From: Climacium dendroides
Lineage: Eukaryota; Streptophyta; Bryopsida; Hypnales; Climaciaceae
DNA length: 64,000 bases
Reading direction: 5' to 3'
NCBI GenBank assembly: GCA_950106755.1
Contig: CATNNA010000003.1
Coordinates: forward strand, 930,001 to 994,000
The notes under the pieces: generated by a model
What the model was told of the DNA's origin: nothing
What the model saw: the letters and a program-made list of their open reading frames with translations, nothing else
Databases searched by the model: none
Program-made: the position numbers and the translations under genes
Shown: piece after piece, positions 10,829 to 22,879 of the stretch
Layout: each line of letters begins with the position of its first letter
Numbering within the stretch: position 1 is the first letter of the stretch

Positions 10829-13159
10829 CTGAACATCTTTTTTTAGCTTTTTCTAGTCATTAAACATCCGCGTTTTCCTAGCACTGTGGAAAACGGGAGG
10901 ATGTAGCCTGTGATGTGCTACGAAGTGAAATTAATGAGAAAAAAAAAATTCGGATGACATCCAAAACTGTACATGAATAAATTTTATGACTACAATGAAA
11001 ATCTGAAATCTTGGCAGACATTAAACTACTATCATTCCTATCATGAACTCAATCCCAAGAAAAATGAAAAGTTATACTGCATTCTTGAAGAGGTACTTCC
11101 TAAATAATGTCCTACTACAGAACTAGAATTTCAGAGTTTTGTATCTGTATCGATACCGATATACAACGCTAAAAAATTTCAAACACTACTCTGCAGAGCT
11201 TTTGTTCTTTCACTACCGTAGTTTGCCAGCCATTTCCTATCAAATGAATTGAACTACTACAAAGTTGGCCTGCACAGAGCATGAAAGCATATACCGTGGG
11301 ACTTCATCGGAACTGCGAGCATACCTTCATTTCCTACTCCGAGTCCGCATAACAAAATTCACAGCGACAAGTGTTGGTACACTGAAAGCACAGCAGTGGT
11401 GGTCACAAGTCAAGTGTGAAATTCAAGTCTACAATTCTCTGTCATGATACGGAGGACGTGGAGGTATTGCGGGTCAGGTCGAAATCACAGAACTAGCCTT
11501 TAGAGTTAGCGAGAGGAACGTCCACAAAACCCTGTCATTGCAAACATTTCAGACTGACACTAAACATTTTTTCAGTGGGCAATGACATTCAGAAATAACC
11601 TATTTCCATCAGTTTCAAAGAAACGTACGGACAAAGTGGAGAATGCGAGCACAAGTCGTCCAAATGATTCCGCTTTCCGTCTGGAAGAGGCACATTGCGG
11701 CCACCGCCGGTAAACAAGGACGCAGCTTTCATTGAGCTCCTATGAATTAGGATCTCCGTCCCGTATATTCATGTCCGATTTTGGACTGCCATGGTCCACA
11801 CATACGTCTGTTAGTTTCTAAAATTTCACTTCGAAGGTGTTGTGCACTAAAAACAAGGAGCGCACGTCCTCAGGACTAAAACTGGAATGACACAAAATGC
11901 ACGATTGCAATGTCATATTTAGAATGCTCTGCCTAGAAAACCTACTTGAATGCGGAGTGGCAACTACAGCTGCCACTCAAAAACAAAATAGGGTTCACGA
12001 ATTACAAAGCCGGAAGTACCATTTACTGTCGGACTGGACTTCTTCGTTCCACGGCACTTACTGAAACAGATGTACTTTCTTTGAAGACAAAGACTACATT
12101 CCGAAGCTAATGATACATACAGAACATTCAAACAGTAAACTATATCACTGTTGAAGAGGTACGGTTCTCGTTCAAGCGAGAAAACAATTGAGTCCCAAAA
12201 AAAAAAAAAAATTGACACTAGTAATGCACAGTATTCCTCCAAATTTTAGAACAATAATTTTAGTGCATCAAAGTGAAAGACTTCAACAATAAATCCATCG
12301 GGTACCTAAAAGTGTTCACATTTTTAAAAATGAGGAGTCATAGAAAGCCCAGAGGAACCCTGAATTGTCACCAATTCACTAAAGACGATCAACCATTCAC
12401 ACCAATTCTATTATTACGCTCACTTTCATAGAATGCATAACAATTTCCTAATTCTTGACCATGGTTATCCTCAGATTATAAAACATCTAACTCGCTTCTA
12501 GAGGTGACCATCAACTATAATTAATGGATTCATAGTCAACCTTTGAACCTATTCTAATCTCTTAGCCAATCAAAAGAGTTGTTATTTTTTTTCTATTTTC
12601 TTAACTTGCCCTAATCAAAAAATGTTCTTCATACTACTAATATTAAGTCTAGTCTCTTAGTTCTGGAAAGACGTGGTCCTATAACCAAAGTAGTCATTCA
12701 AATATTATTTGACACTTGGAGGAATTGGTATCATCTTCTTCAACTCTATAATTTCTCCAAAGTCATTTGTCCTTCATCTTTAGTCCTCAACATTCTTCTT
12801 TGGTTTAAAAAATGACCCTACATTTGCACATGAGGAACTTTTGCTAAACATGTAGAAATTTCAGAAATGTAGGGTTACAACATCCCCATAGCAACACGAT
12901 CGATGAAGCAAAACAATCAAGCAACATTGTAAGCATTTGGGACCATTGACCTTATTTGTCAGAAGAAGATTATGGGTGTAGAACATTACAGTATTGGTTC
13001 AATGATTTGCTATGGTGATGTGTCGCAACATAGAGTAAGCAATTTCCCTATTATACTCACAAAAATCACCCTAGAGCATAACAAAATGACCCTAAAGATC
13101 AAACCCACGAGATCCTGTGAAGTAGCTAACTCTAACAAGGAGATAAACCCAATTAATCC
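10829..13159. other. No supported gene; change of sequence style near 12.2 kb
   Basis: Up to about 12.2 kb the sequence continues in the C/A-rich style of the CACTA unit without convincing exons. After that it becomes AT-rich and featureless until the CCGG-rich flank of copy A begins. The change of style may mark the right edge of the CACTA-type unit, but I found no terminal inverted repeat or target duplication there. Confidence 0.3.
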
Positions 13160-14234
13160 CTTAATTCTACCTTTCCGGTTCTACCTCTGACGACCGGAAC
13201 ATCCAAAACTAATCGGAAAACTACGCCTGGACTGTATCTTACTTCCGGTTTCACTAGTTCCCCGGTTTCTGGACTGACTTCTCAATTCTGGACCCTGCAA
13301 CTTCCGGTCCTATATACCCTCCTGGGCGGATCCGATCCGGTCCACCCTTCCGTACCCGGTTTAGTTTTACCTCTGTTTTACCATCAGAGGGTTCGCCGCT
13401 TGCTTTTGAAAGTGGTAGGCCCACCACTTCTCCCGTGAATTATAGTGGCTGAAGACCCACTTTCCTATCCACTGATCCCCTAACTAACACGGATCCGGTT
13501 TGGTCCTTCACAGTAATCCGGATAGCAACCCGAATCACAGGTCACACAAAGACCCCCCGTACGATCCTCTCATACTACAACGACCTTGACACTGATCCGT
13601 TCCGTACGAAGTTGGGTGGCTACAAGTGCATCCGTCCGTTCCAACATCTACGAAAGTCCTTCCATTCACAACGGTGGCAAGACCTCACAGGAGTCAGGAT
13701 ACTCGACCGGATTTCCCACCTAGGAGTTCTAGCGCAGCTAAGGAATCCCTCCTTATCCTCCTAGCCTGATCAATGGATCTCTTACCCAGAATGCTAAACT
13801 TCTGTAGCTGCTGAGGCACTGGAATCCACTCCTAACTCTTCATAACCTACTCACATGTACCTAGAACCGAAAACATACATCAAGGGGAGAAACTCTACCA
13901 ACACCTCCGTACTCACCTTCCTATTCTGACTCCGTACACTCTTGCCAATACTCGGGAAAAATACACAAAAGTTAGTTTAAAGGAAAGTACACAAGGGAAT
14001 GCCAAAAGAACTCTCTCCCTCGTCTCCAGCTTAGAGGCTGTTTTATATACAAAAAGCAAAAAGCAAAAAATGAATACATGATTTCCGCCTCTGAAGGCAC
14101 TGACAATCCGGTCCTACCTTATCCTAACCGGATTCTATTCCGGTTCCTATCTATAAGCCCTCTTTTTACAATCCTTCCTATGCCGTCTCATACACTCGGG
14201 ATCCGATGGTGGGGCTCTCATCAGGTCTCTCCAA

Positions 14235-15845
14235 CTACTCGAAGACCTCATTTAGATTCCGGTTCCGTTCCCCATCCGTAGGTAGAGCCGAGTGATATTC
14301 CTCAGTTTCCGGGGAGTCTAAATTTATCAGTTGATGTCCGGTCGAGGGCGTCTCCTTCTTTGCCCTACTTGACTGGGGCGTCTTATCCTTTCCCGGTTCC
14401 TGAGCTATGTCTTCCAGAAACAAGTCCGGAAGAGAAATTTCAGAGAGCCGGACCGGAACTTCTGTCAACTTCTGGCTGCTCTCCACGATCCGGTCCGCTG
14501 ACTCCCGTACCTTGGATAGGAGCTTCTCCATCTGCTCCTCAAAATCGGTGAGGATGTGCACCACCCTGGTTCCGGATATCTTCTTGTCCTTGTGCACCTC
14601 CTCTTCGAACAGGCGCGCCTTGGTGACCGCGGCTCCGGGTCCTCCAAGCACATCCTTCACCTCTACGGCCAACTTCTTCATTTCCTCTGCCATCTCCTGT
14701 GTCGCGGTGGCGTTCTCGAGCAACGCGAAAAGTTCGGCCTTGAGAGTGTCCACCTCATTGTGCTGCCGCTTGCTGTCCTCCTTCATCTTCCGGAGCTCAT
14801 CCGGATTGATAACACTCTCAGATACCTTCCGCGGCAACTGACTGTCCGGTTCTGCTCCGATTAATTCCGCAATCTCCCCGAGCGTCCGCTTTTTAACTTC
14901 CCAATCCGCCCGGATTCCGTAGAGGATTCCAACCAACTCGTCGAACGGATCTGCGGTTCCCAATCCGGATGCCACATCCGGTCCAGTTGGAGTCTCACCT
15001 CTACATGGCCTCGGATGTCCTAGGGGCGTTCCTTGATTCCGAGTCGGCGTGGTCTTCTGCCTCTTGACGGGGACATACGGTTCCTCCTCTTCTTCTTCTT
15101 CTTCTTCTTCCTCCTCCTCAGTTTCGTTTCTAGAATCCGCTTCTTGGTCGGACTCGAATTCTCCGTACTTCATGGTCCGCTCCTGGGCCTTCCACACCTT
15201 CAGCTCCACTTCCGTCAGCAGTTCCTGTTGCTGGTAGAGGTGGTACACATAAGAGCACAGTGGGGTAGCCCTACTTCTCCCCACTCTTGTAGTAAGCTGG
15301 AACACCAGATCAAAAAAGATCCGGCCCCAGTCTACTTTCCGGGTTCTGCTCAGCGCTCCGAAAATCGTGTTAGCCAAGGTGATAGTCACCTTGGTGGACT
15401 TTTCCGGATGCAGAACCAGAACCAGGAACTGGAGCAGGCGTCGCTCCCGATCATCGAGGCAGTCTTCTACCGCGTAGCCGTCCTTCAGGTTTACTACGCT
15501 TCCGAACTTGCCCTGGACAAAATCATCCTTCCGGCTGGCAAGCTCGAGTCCTCCTAGCCGGAATCCGTATACGTCCCGCCACAAAGCCTCGGTCCATTGG
15601 ACCGGATTCCCTCTCAGGGTGTTATCGAACTGATTCGATACGCCACTCAGGATTTCTCTAACCATCCTCTCATCTTTGAAACCCCAAGGTTTCAAAGCTA
15701 ACCCCTGACAACCCATCAATGATAAATCCTCTCTGAGCTCTCCCTGTTCTGGTTCCTTGGTCGGCATGACCGGAACCACTTTTCTTAGCTTTACTTCACT
15801 CGGGGGCGGGGTGTTAGAACCTCTTTTCCGGTTCAGCTGCGGCAT
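14235..15845 (-). CDS. Copy A protein, 536 aa, unrecognised mobile-element family
   Basis: Intact ORF starting ATG and ending TAG. N-terminal region: Arg/Lys-rich start, then a helical domain of about 200 residues with the motifs LMGCQGLALKPW, WTEALWRDVYGF, DGYAVEDC, and VTITLANTIFGALS followed by KVDWG. Around residue 250 is a run of about 14 glutamates (GAA/GAG repeat at 15.08-15.12 kb), then a basic KRQK motif that may send it to the nucleus. The C-terminal part is Lys/Glu-rich and probably coiled coil (KMKEDSKRQHNEVDTLKAEL...). The copy B protein aligns along most of its length, which shows this is a protein family and not a chance ORF. Function unknown: it has no transposase, reverse transcriptase or zinc knuckle, and a Gag-like or accessory DNA-binding role is possible. 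Confidence 0.7.
   Translation of the reverse strand: MPQLNRKRGSNTPPPSEVKLRKVVPVMPTKEPEQGELREDLSLMGCQGLALKPWGFKDERMVREILSGVSNQFDNTLRGNPVQWTEALWRDVYGFRLGGLELASRKDDFVQGKFGSVVNLKDGYAVEDCLDDRERRLLQFLVLVLHPEKSTKVTITLANTIFGALSRTRKVDWGRIFFDLVFQLTTRVGRSRATPLCSYVYHLYQQQELLTEVELKVWKAQERTMKYGEFESDQEADSRNETEEEEEEEEEEEEEPYVPVKRQKTTPTRNQGTPLGHPRPCRGETPTGPDVASGLGTADPFDELVGILYGIRADWEVKKRTLGEIAELIGAEPDSQLPRKVSESVINPDELRKMKEDSKRQHNEVDTLKAELFALLENATATQEMAEEMKKLAVEVKDVLGGPGAAVTKARLFEEEVHKDKKISGTRVVHILTDFEEQMEKLLSKVRESADRIVESSQKLTEVPVRLSEISLPDLFLEDIAQEPGKDKTPQSSRAKKETPSTGHQLINLDSPETEEYHSALPTDGERNRNLNEVFE
15085..15120. repeat. (CTT)n microsatellite coding for poly-Glu
   Basis: A CTT/CCT trinucleotide run on the plus strand, read on the minus strand as GAA/GAG codons of the copy A ORF. 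It stays in frame. Copy B has a shorter acidic run at the matching place. Confidence 0.8.
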
Positions 15846-16156
15846 GAGGGTAGCTCTACCCGGTTTTCACTCTCTACAGTCCTAACAAGGGAGCGCCGAC
15901 ACTCAGATGTTCCTCTCCGCCTGTAAACTAACCTACTGGCGTGCTCACACTCTCAGTCTCTCACGTATCCGCTCGCACTCAAGGTCTCACCCACTCATGT
16001 CTGGAGGAGAACTCTTCGTCTCACACCCCTCACTCACTTCCGGACCCTCTTGTACTTTCTCTTCCTTGTCGTGGTCAACGATAAAAACGTCAGGCGCTAA
16101 ATCAGGACACGACAACACGTGGAAATCCAGAGACCTGAAAATGGACAGGGTCAGGC

Positions 16157-16164
16157 TTTATATA
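16157..16164 (-). promoter_or_regulatory. TATA box of the copy A gene
   Basis: On the minus strand the sequence reads GACTATATAAAGCC, a good plant TATA box, 312 bp upstream of the ATG at 15845. The surroundings are GC-richer than the local average. Confidence 0.45.
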
Positions 16165-16410
16165 GTCCTGACGCCCTAGACTGTCTTTATGACTGGTCGG
16201 ATATCCGGTCTGGTTCTTGACATCCGGTTATCTCTAATCCGGTCAACAAGATTTCGGTTGGAAATACTATCCGGTTGTAAATCTAATCCGTTCTACTTCT
16301 ACCTAAAACCGGATTAGTTCCGTAAGGTCCTTTTGTGACTATTTTTGGATTTATCTTTTTCTCTAGATGAATCCGGATACCTATTTCTAATTTCCGGTTC
16401 ACTCAAAAAG

Positions 16411-19380
16411 GTAAACAAATAAAAATAAAAAATATGAGTTGTCACATGATGCTCTAACATTGTGCTTACAAAAGTAGTCTTCTCATGTACATTAAGTTTT
16501 TTTCTACTAGTAGAGATGCTCAAAGAGTTCTAGAGCTCCGAGAATTGTACTAAGAGGAGCAAACTATAATATTAACCCTTGGACCCCAACGTGGACACCA
16601 AACATCCAATGGATGTAAAATAATTTTTGAATGTACGATAGAAATGCAATTATTCATCCCCAATGATAGGAGTAGAAAGGGGAGATCTTCTATAGTAGTA
16701 TCACTTTTTATGAGTATATTTCGCTTATTGAAAGTACATGTTCTCACAGGGTATCAGAATGCATGATTTCCATGGCTACCGATTTGTCCTTCAAGGGTTA
16801 AAAAAAAGCATGCCTTCCAACTAAATTTGAATGGGATCTTGGGCTTCATTTTTTGTGTTCTAGTTAGAGTGCCAATTTGCATCATAAAAAAACAACTTGA
16901 ATAGGAAATGGGAAAAAAATCACAAAAACTATTGCTACAAAATTCAAAATTTTCAGAAAAAACCTAGGATGAAATTGCTAGATTTGTTGATGAAAATAGA
17001 ACTATGGAACATGTGATTTGTACTACTATGACATTTGTCATCCAATATGAAGAGAAATTGTTTAATTTGAAGCACCACTAAAACATATGAACTCTTTCAT
17101 TGGCACTTCTTATGTTGCAATTCAAAGAAGCAAACTTAAAGTGAGTCCAATGCACCAAATAATGCGATATTTGCATACAGTATGCAAAAATTACAAAGGG
17201 TCAAAGTGGTTTGTACTCTACGTTCGAAAACCATTTCAATTTGGTATGAATATAGCATGCACACATTGATGTTGAAGATATATATGCATAGTGACGGTGG
17301 AAGTTTAGGCACATTTGAAGGTGTCCACATGTGGAGTACATTTGAAACAAATAAATAAATCGAAGATCTATTAAATCCCCACCCCAAAAACAAGAACGCA
17401 AAATATCAAAGATTTGTATTTCTCTTTAACAACATTCAATTTGTAAACCAAAGATCTTTATTCTTGAAATGTTGCAAAGGACAAAAAGTATCCAACGAAA
17501 GAATGTAAAAAATATGGAAATAAAGAATGCACCTACATATACAGAAAATGGATACTGGAGGATTAATGGCTTTAATTAGTGATAAGGTTGTATCCTTTTA
17601 GGTTTAACCTCTAATGACTTATGCAATCATTCTATGGTTGTTGAAATACTTGACTAGCATTGGTGGATTAAAATTTTTTGGTCTATTTCTCTTCTAATCT
17701 TTAAAAAAATGGATTGTCTGCGAATAGGTGTATTACACATTAAAATTCATATTAACTAATTTTTTTCCATGAAGAGATGAATGCAAAGTATACAGTAAAT
17801 ATCTGTGAAGTGTTTATTTACTAATTATAGATGATGAACGAAGTGATGACTTATTGACAATGTTTTCTCAGTAAACCTTCTCACTCATCCAAATAAGTAT
17901 TAAAATGCTTAAAAAACAACGTTTCTTATGACAGTTTATGGAAACTGGATAAATTATGTGTTCGTAAGAAAATAAAACCAAATTCATGCAATGATAAATA
18001 AAAATAAGAAAAAATAAGCATTAAAAAATTCAATATACTATAAAAAGAAAGCGATTATTTTTTGTCATGAACTCTTCGATTATTTTGTGTTAATCAATGT
18101 AAGTAAAAATTATCCAATAATAACATGTCATGTAGATGAAATGTATAATAAATTATATGTGAAAAGTGCGAACAACTTACAAACTATAAAGAACGCCATT
18201 GCTTGCTAATTGGAATCTGTAATGCACATCCAGGTATCTCCAACGTATGTATGGATACAAATATACGCATATGAACATAAATATGCATTATGACAAATTT
18301 CATGAACAACTTCAGTTAAACACTTGGAATACCATTCCTACACTAAATACATAAGATTCTTCCAAACTTGAAATTACATTACAAGTATTATTACCATTCC
18401 CCCCTAGTTTCTTTTGGAATTTTTTGGTTGAGTTTTATAAACTCACCTTCTGTATGTACAATTAGCAATGAGTTGGAAATTTTTTAGGACATTACTAAGT
18501 TGGAAGATTCAAATAGGGCATAAGAATGAATCACGAGAACTCCCTCATTCTACTTCAAGGTTGAATACGTTGTCTGTGGTTCAAAAGTGTCATTCAATTT
18601 CAAGTTATGAAATGACCAAGAATTGGAATTGTACATAGCCCACATAAAATTCAAGGCAACCAAATTCGATTGCAATCATATTTGAATGTCAATCTCAAAG
18701 AAGTAAAGTACAAGTTTATATACATGGTAACCATTTTTTTTTCAAGTATGAGCTATCATTATACAATATCCCAAATCTTTAACAATAAAAGAACTTTACT
18801 TGTTGGCTTCTTTAAAGTTTTGGGATAAAAAACTATTACATTTATGAATGCATATGTAAAGCTAAGCCGGGTCATTGCAAAAAACACCGACCATTTTTGG
18901 TAGCGATTTTCAAAACCAGTTTTTGTCCAAGCTATAACTTTTGAATTTTAAACCCAATGCCAAAAACAAAAATTGTGTTTCTATAGTTTTTGATTGTAAT
19001 ATTATCTTTTATTTTTCAGAAATTTTATAAAAATATCTTATATTTAAAAGTCAATTTTGTTAATTTGTCACAAAATTAGGTTTAGTGGTCTTTTATACTA
19101 TTGAGTAGTTCAATTTAATGATTTTCAGCTGAAATTTCTATAGCATATTCCTATAGTAGGCGGATATGTCTCCACTAAATCACCAAATGGTCTTTAGAAA
19201 TAAATTAACTTACATGTCCTCCACATTCATACAAATAGGCTTTTTTTGGCCTCCTTTGCGCGTGCACTTCAAAACATTAGTGATGGTTTTGACTAATTTT
19301 TTTTGTCGTCTCATCACAAAGAAGTCCTTCCAAATGGCCTATTTTTAGTTTCTTTAAAAATTGTTTTTCCTATTTTCTAC
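16411..19380. other. AT-rich, no gene seen
   Basis: Long AT-rich stretch with no splice-bounded open frames and no domain I can recognise. Short A and T runs are common. The region from about 18.86 kb onward has the style of the decayed repeats further right. Confidence 0.5.
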
Positions 19381-19481
19381 AAATTAAAACGTCCAACAAT
19401 GTATTTTTTAGGACATATTCTACGACATAAAATTCTGGTGAATATATCCTTGAAAATACATTGTTGGACGTTTTGTAATTT
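19381..19481. repeat. Foldback (inverted repeat), about 40-bp arms
   Basis: Left arm 19381-19420 and right arm 19440-19481 are inverted copies around a loop of about 19 nt. The core AACGTCCAACAATGTATTTT is identical in both arms, with a few mismatches elsewhere and a 1-2 nt bulge. Transcribed from either strand, it would form a long hairpin. It may be a MITE remnant or the seed of a small-RNA locus. I see no clear target duplication. Confidence 0.65.
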
Positions 19482-20099
19482 CAAGTAATAGTTATAGCCT
19501 AATATGTTACTTTTTTTCGTAAATAGGTAGTATGGGTAGATAGAAAAAATCACTATTTTCAATAAACAAAATTTGAAATAAGTTTTCAAAACTTACATGC
19601 ACAAGAAAAGCTTTGAATCATTGCATTTTGATCAATGAAATGAAAGTTCTAGGGTTGTTAACCCAAGAAGGCCAAGGCCTTTTGGGGTCTAAAAACATCA
19701 TTGCTTTTGAAGTTTTATGATTCTAAATTGTAGTAAGGTCTAAAAATCTCAACCGTGCAATCTTTTAGTATACATGTACATGATGTGAATGAAATTTGGG
19801 GTCATTTGACCATATACTTTGAAAGGTTGTAATTTTTTAGTGTTGGAAATTGATGCTGAAATTTTTCTAAAAGCACAATTGGAGATGAAATTCAATTTCT
19901 CAACCTATTCAAATGAAAAAAAATTAGACTACAAAGTGATTCAAAACCAAAAGCCAAACACTTTGGTGGGAAAATAAAATCATTCAATTGACTCATTGTG
20001 TTTGCAAAAATTGTTTTGAAATGTCAAAATATACTAGGAAAGGTGGCAAATAAACACATTTGTGACTAAACCTCTTTCTACTTCAAATACTTCTTAGTA

Positions 20100-20600
20100 A
20101 ATCATAATTTCATGGATCGATATGGAATTTTTACCAAGAACACTAGACTAGTTTGCGCAACTTTCCAACAAAAATTATTGAAAACAAACTCAAAAGTTAT
20201 ATGCCACCAAAGTTCAGTATAATGCAAAAACTAGAATTTGAAATTTGAATTGCTTTCAAACATTCAAAACAACTTGGAGTGACATGAAATTTTTGCCACA
20301 ATTACTAGACTTAAAGGGAAGCATAATCCAACAAATTTTATTGAAAACAAACATTGGATGCAGAAGATACAAGCCCTCGAAGTTGCAGCCATCAAATGTA
20401 GTTCAGTGAACTCAAATTGAACCTCTAAACTTCAATTGACTTTCAAAAAATAAGGACATCTTGGAATGATTTGAAAATTTTACTACACAAACTAGAGAAA
20501 AGAAACCAAATTCTCCAACAATTTCTATTGAATTTGGACATTGGATGCAAAAGTTATAGCACTTTAAATTGGACTTGGAAAGTATGTGAAGACACTTGGG
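20100..20600. repeat. Decayed tandem repeat, period about 160-190 bp
   Basis: Three related units can be lined up on a 'gaaaTTTTTaCC...ActAGA' block starting near 20124, 20286 and 20473. Each is followed by a 'TCCAACAAnnnTTATTGAAnnnAA' block and then an 'nAAAAGTTATAnncc' block. Spacing is 162 and 187 bp. Identity is low, so this is an old array or a family of diverged repeats. A similar style extends left to about 18.9 kb. Confidence 0.45.
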
Positions 20601-22427
20601 CGGTTTAGGGTTAACTTGACATTAGCCCCAGCCCCAGTAAGAAAATAGAAGGAAGCAACTTTAGACCCATCCAAGGTTTGAGTTAGAAGATGGGAACTTT
20701 CAAACCCACCCAACTTGAATTCCGGCCCCCAAAATTTACAAAGAAGTTTAGCCCCGACTAACCCATGGGGTCTAACGTGGAGCACTTCAGATCCCACTGG
20801 CCACATTAGACCCAAGGTCTAATGTCCCGAAAGCTTCCTGTGCCCAGGAAGCCATGAAGAGCTCAATGGGGGTGTACAACGTGTCGACTATGAATATGGA
20901 TACTATTGTGTCTTGCTTTTGTTTACTAATTAAATTTGTGTTTGTAAGAAAACTATAACTTTCAAAAACATTTTGCGCAGGTTGTTTGGGGTAGAAATGG
21001 AAACTCCCATTTTACTGTTAGTCAACAGTTCCTGTGCACATGCAGGTTTACTCCAATTCGGAAATGTGTACATGAACATGAATCTAAAAAATAAAGAGGA
21101 AGAAGTGCTGTTGAATACTAGTGTCGACATCTTTACGAAAAAATTGCTACCTACGAGTGTGATTGCAAAATGCAGGTGACGTCATCAATGTTGCCTTGAA
21201 TTCAAACTATGTACGTTGGCAATGTTGCCTTGAATTCAAACTATGTATGTGAAATGCTTCGAATCAGGAAAAGGAGGAATGTCGATTGCATTTAGGAAAG
21301 AAAACAGGAAATGGAGTCTTTGTTCGAAGTGCCTGCTTGAATTTCCCTAAATAGAATGTAAATAGAGTTCAAGGGAAAAGAATATGAATGTACGGGTTAG
21401 GGTATGGGAACATTGGGAAGACACTAGCATTGGCATACGCGAATACCTACGAATTCTGAAAATGAAGATGCCAAAAACTTAAAAAAGAAGACTGATAGCA
21501 CTATCAAAGGAACTGCTGTTGCGGTGTCCATATCCTACTGCTATTTTTGCACTTCCTCAAAACCAGATGTTGACCATGAAATGCTCCACCTGGAACATTT
21601 TCCGGACATTTTCACTTTCCGTGCGGACTGCCTTCGACCAAAATTAACCTACATGGCGTGTGAACTGCATGAAAAAGGAGTTAATATGGTTACTACATAT
21701 AGAAACGGTCAACTATTGCCCAACTATATCGACGTACAGTTGGACGTAGTTACTACTAGAAAATGTTTCAGACCTTCCACATCTAGAATTTTGGGATCAG
21801 GGTACTCTCCATTTCTGCTCTTTTGCCTGTCGTACAGAGAAAATACATTCAAACTACAGAAACCCGGACGTACATTAGCCCACAAGTAAGTAATACGATT
21901 GAAGAACGCCAAGTTCATTGAAGAATACATTAAATTAGCGGAAAATATAGTTTCAGACTTAAAGTTGTATTTAATTGTAGATTTTGATGGAAAACTTGAG
22001 AACATGCACTAGTTCAGATCAGCAGATCTTGATTGACAACATTTGCAAAAGAGAGTGCATACACATAACACAGACACAGCTGTTCTAAAATGGAACCACT
22101 ACGTAACGAAGTTTCATCTATTGCATCTGGCAAACTGACTTGGAGAATACCACAGTCATAACGTTGAATGTCTACAGATCACGTTCATTGTCCAAAGTGA
22201 AATAAAAAATATGTCCACCGTAAAAACCTTCAAGGTCCATCGGAACAGCCTACCGTAACATACAAAAATCCTTCACACAACAAAATGTGGACGTTCTTGC
22301 ACAATGTGCACCAAGTTCACGGCCTTTATGTCGGCGACGGAGAAGAGGACACTGCAGCTTCTTCACACTAATTCCTTCCAAAAACAAGCTTGCATGAACC
22401 ATGAGTCCATACGGAAGTCAATATCAA
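20601..22427. other. No supported gene
   Basis: A short stretch at 20.6-20.85 kb is richer in C and G, with a small inverted repeat GCTTCCTG-TGCC-CAGGAAGC near 20.83 kb. After about 20.9 kb the style matches the CACTA-like segments. A plus-strand 121-codon frame at 21524-21889 has no splice support. Near 21.75 kb ACTACTAGAAAATGTTTC resembles the MITE terminus found at 40811 but has no partner. Confidence 0.35.
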
Positions 22428-22879
22428 TCACGCCACTTTCTTGACGTTGAAGGTAGACTTGCTGACGAGTTTGAACTTCAGGCGGTGTCCAGGTGCTATG
22501 TGGTGAAATTTGGCGAAATCTCTCCAGCCGGCTCCGAAAGCAACGTGGACACTGTCTGCCTTGACATGCACATTGACATTCACTGTCCAATTTGCTTTTC
22601 CTCCGTCGTATCCTAAGAAACTGCATTTGCTAAATTCATGTCCGAAGTCTCGCACAAAGTGCGCGGCTACGGTCTGCGAATGCATTTCACGGAGTAAGCG
22701 CACAACGAACAAAAAATGGAGTCTGCAATTTTGGTAACAAGACATAGAAGTGAGTAAGAGTGGCGCCGCACCATGAGCTCGAAGCAGGTCTTCATCATGG
22801 TCTTCTCGAACGACTTCTCTACCGCCTGAAAACTACCCCCTGCTTGACTACCGGAGGTGGTGCCTTTGGATGTTGCCAT
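22428..22879 (-). CDS. B3 DNA-binding-domain protein (gene or captured fragment)
   Basis: The minus-strand frame ending TGA at 22428 reads (H)FLFVVRLLREMHSQ..., AAHFVRDFGHEF, then NWTVNVNV, FGAGWRDFAKFHHIAPGHR and LKFKL...FNVKKV. This is the B3 pattern: an 'iP..F' helix, a 'W.V.v' strand, 'gGW..F...h.L..GD.l.F.l' and 'F.V.if'. B3 proteins are plant nuclear factors that bind DNA in the major groove. A probable first exon starts ATG at 22879 (MATSKGTTSG..., Ser/Gly-rich) in another frame, and the two overlap between about 22.67 and 22.75 kb. They need a short intron (a TTGCAG acceptor is present) or have drifted apart by a frameshift. The usual Asp in 'GD' is replaced by His (PGHR). It sits among transposon remains, so capture by an element is possible. 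Confidence 0.6.

Larger units (their letters stand above)
13160..16410 (-). mobile_element. Copy A: element-like unit with one ORF and CCGG-rich flanks
   Basis: A block of about 3.25 kb that stands out from AT-rich surroundings. Both non-coding sides are packed with CCGGTT/CCGGAT-type motifs, many as TCCGGTT, seen over about 13.16-14.2 kb and 15.85-16.4 kb. Such clusters resemble the subterminal transposase-binding repeats of DNA transposons. Alternatively this could be a retroelement lacking reverse transcriptase. I could not find terminal inverted repeats, long terminal repeats or a target duplication, so the ends are approximate. The single ORF has a paralogue at 33.1-35.0 kb. Confidence 0.5.

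Noticed and set aside
21751..21775. CACTA-type terminus ACTACTAGAAAATGTTTC
   Set aside because: It resembles the MITE end but lacks the first CAC, an inverse partner nearby and a 3-bp duplication.
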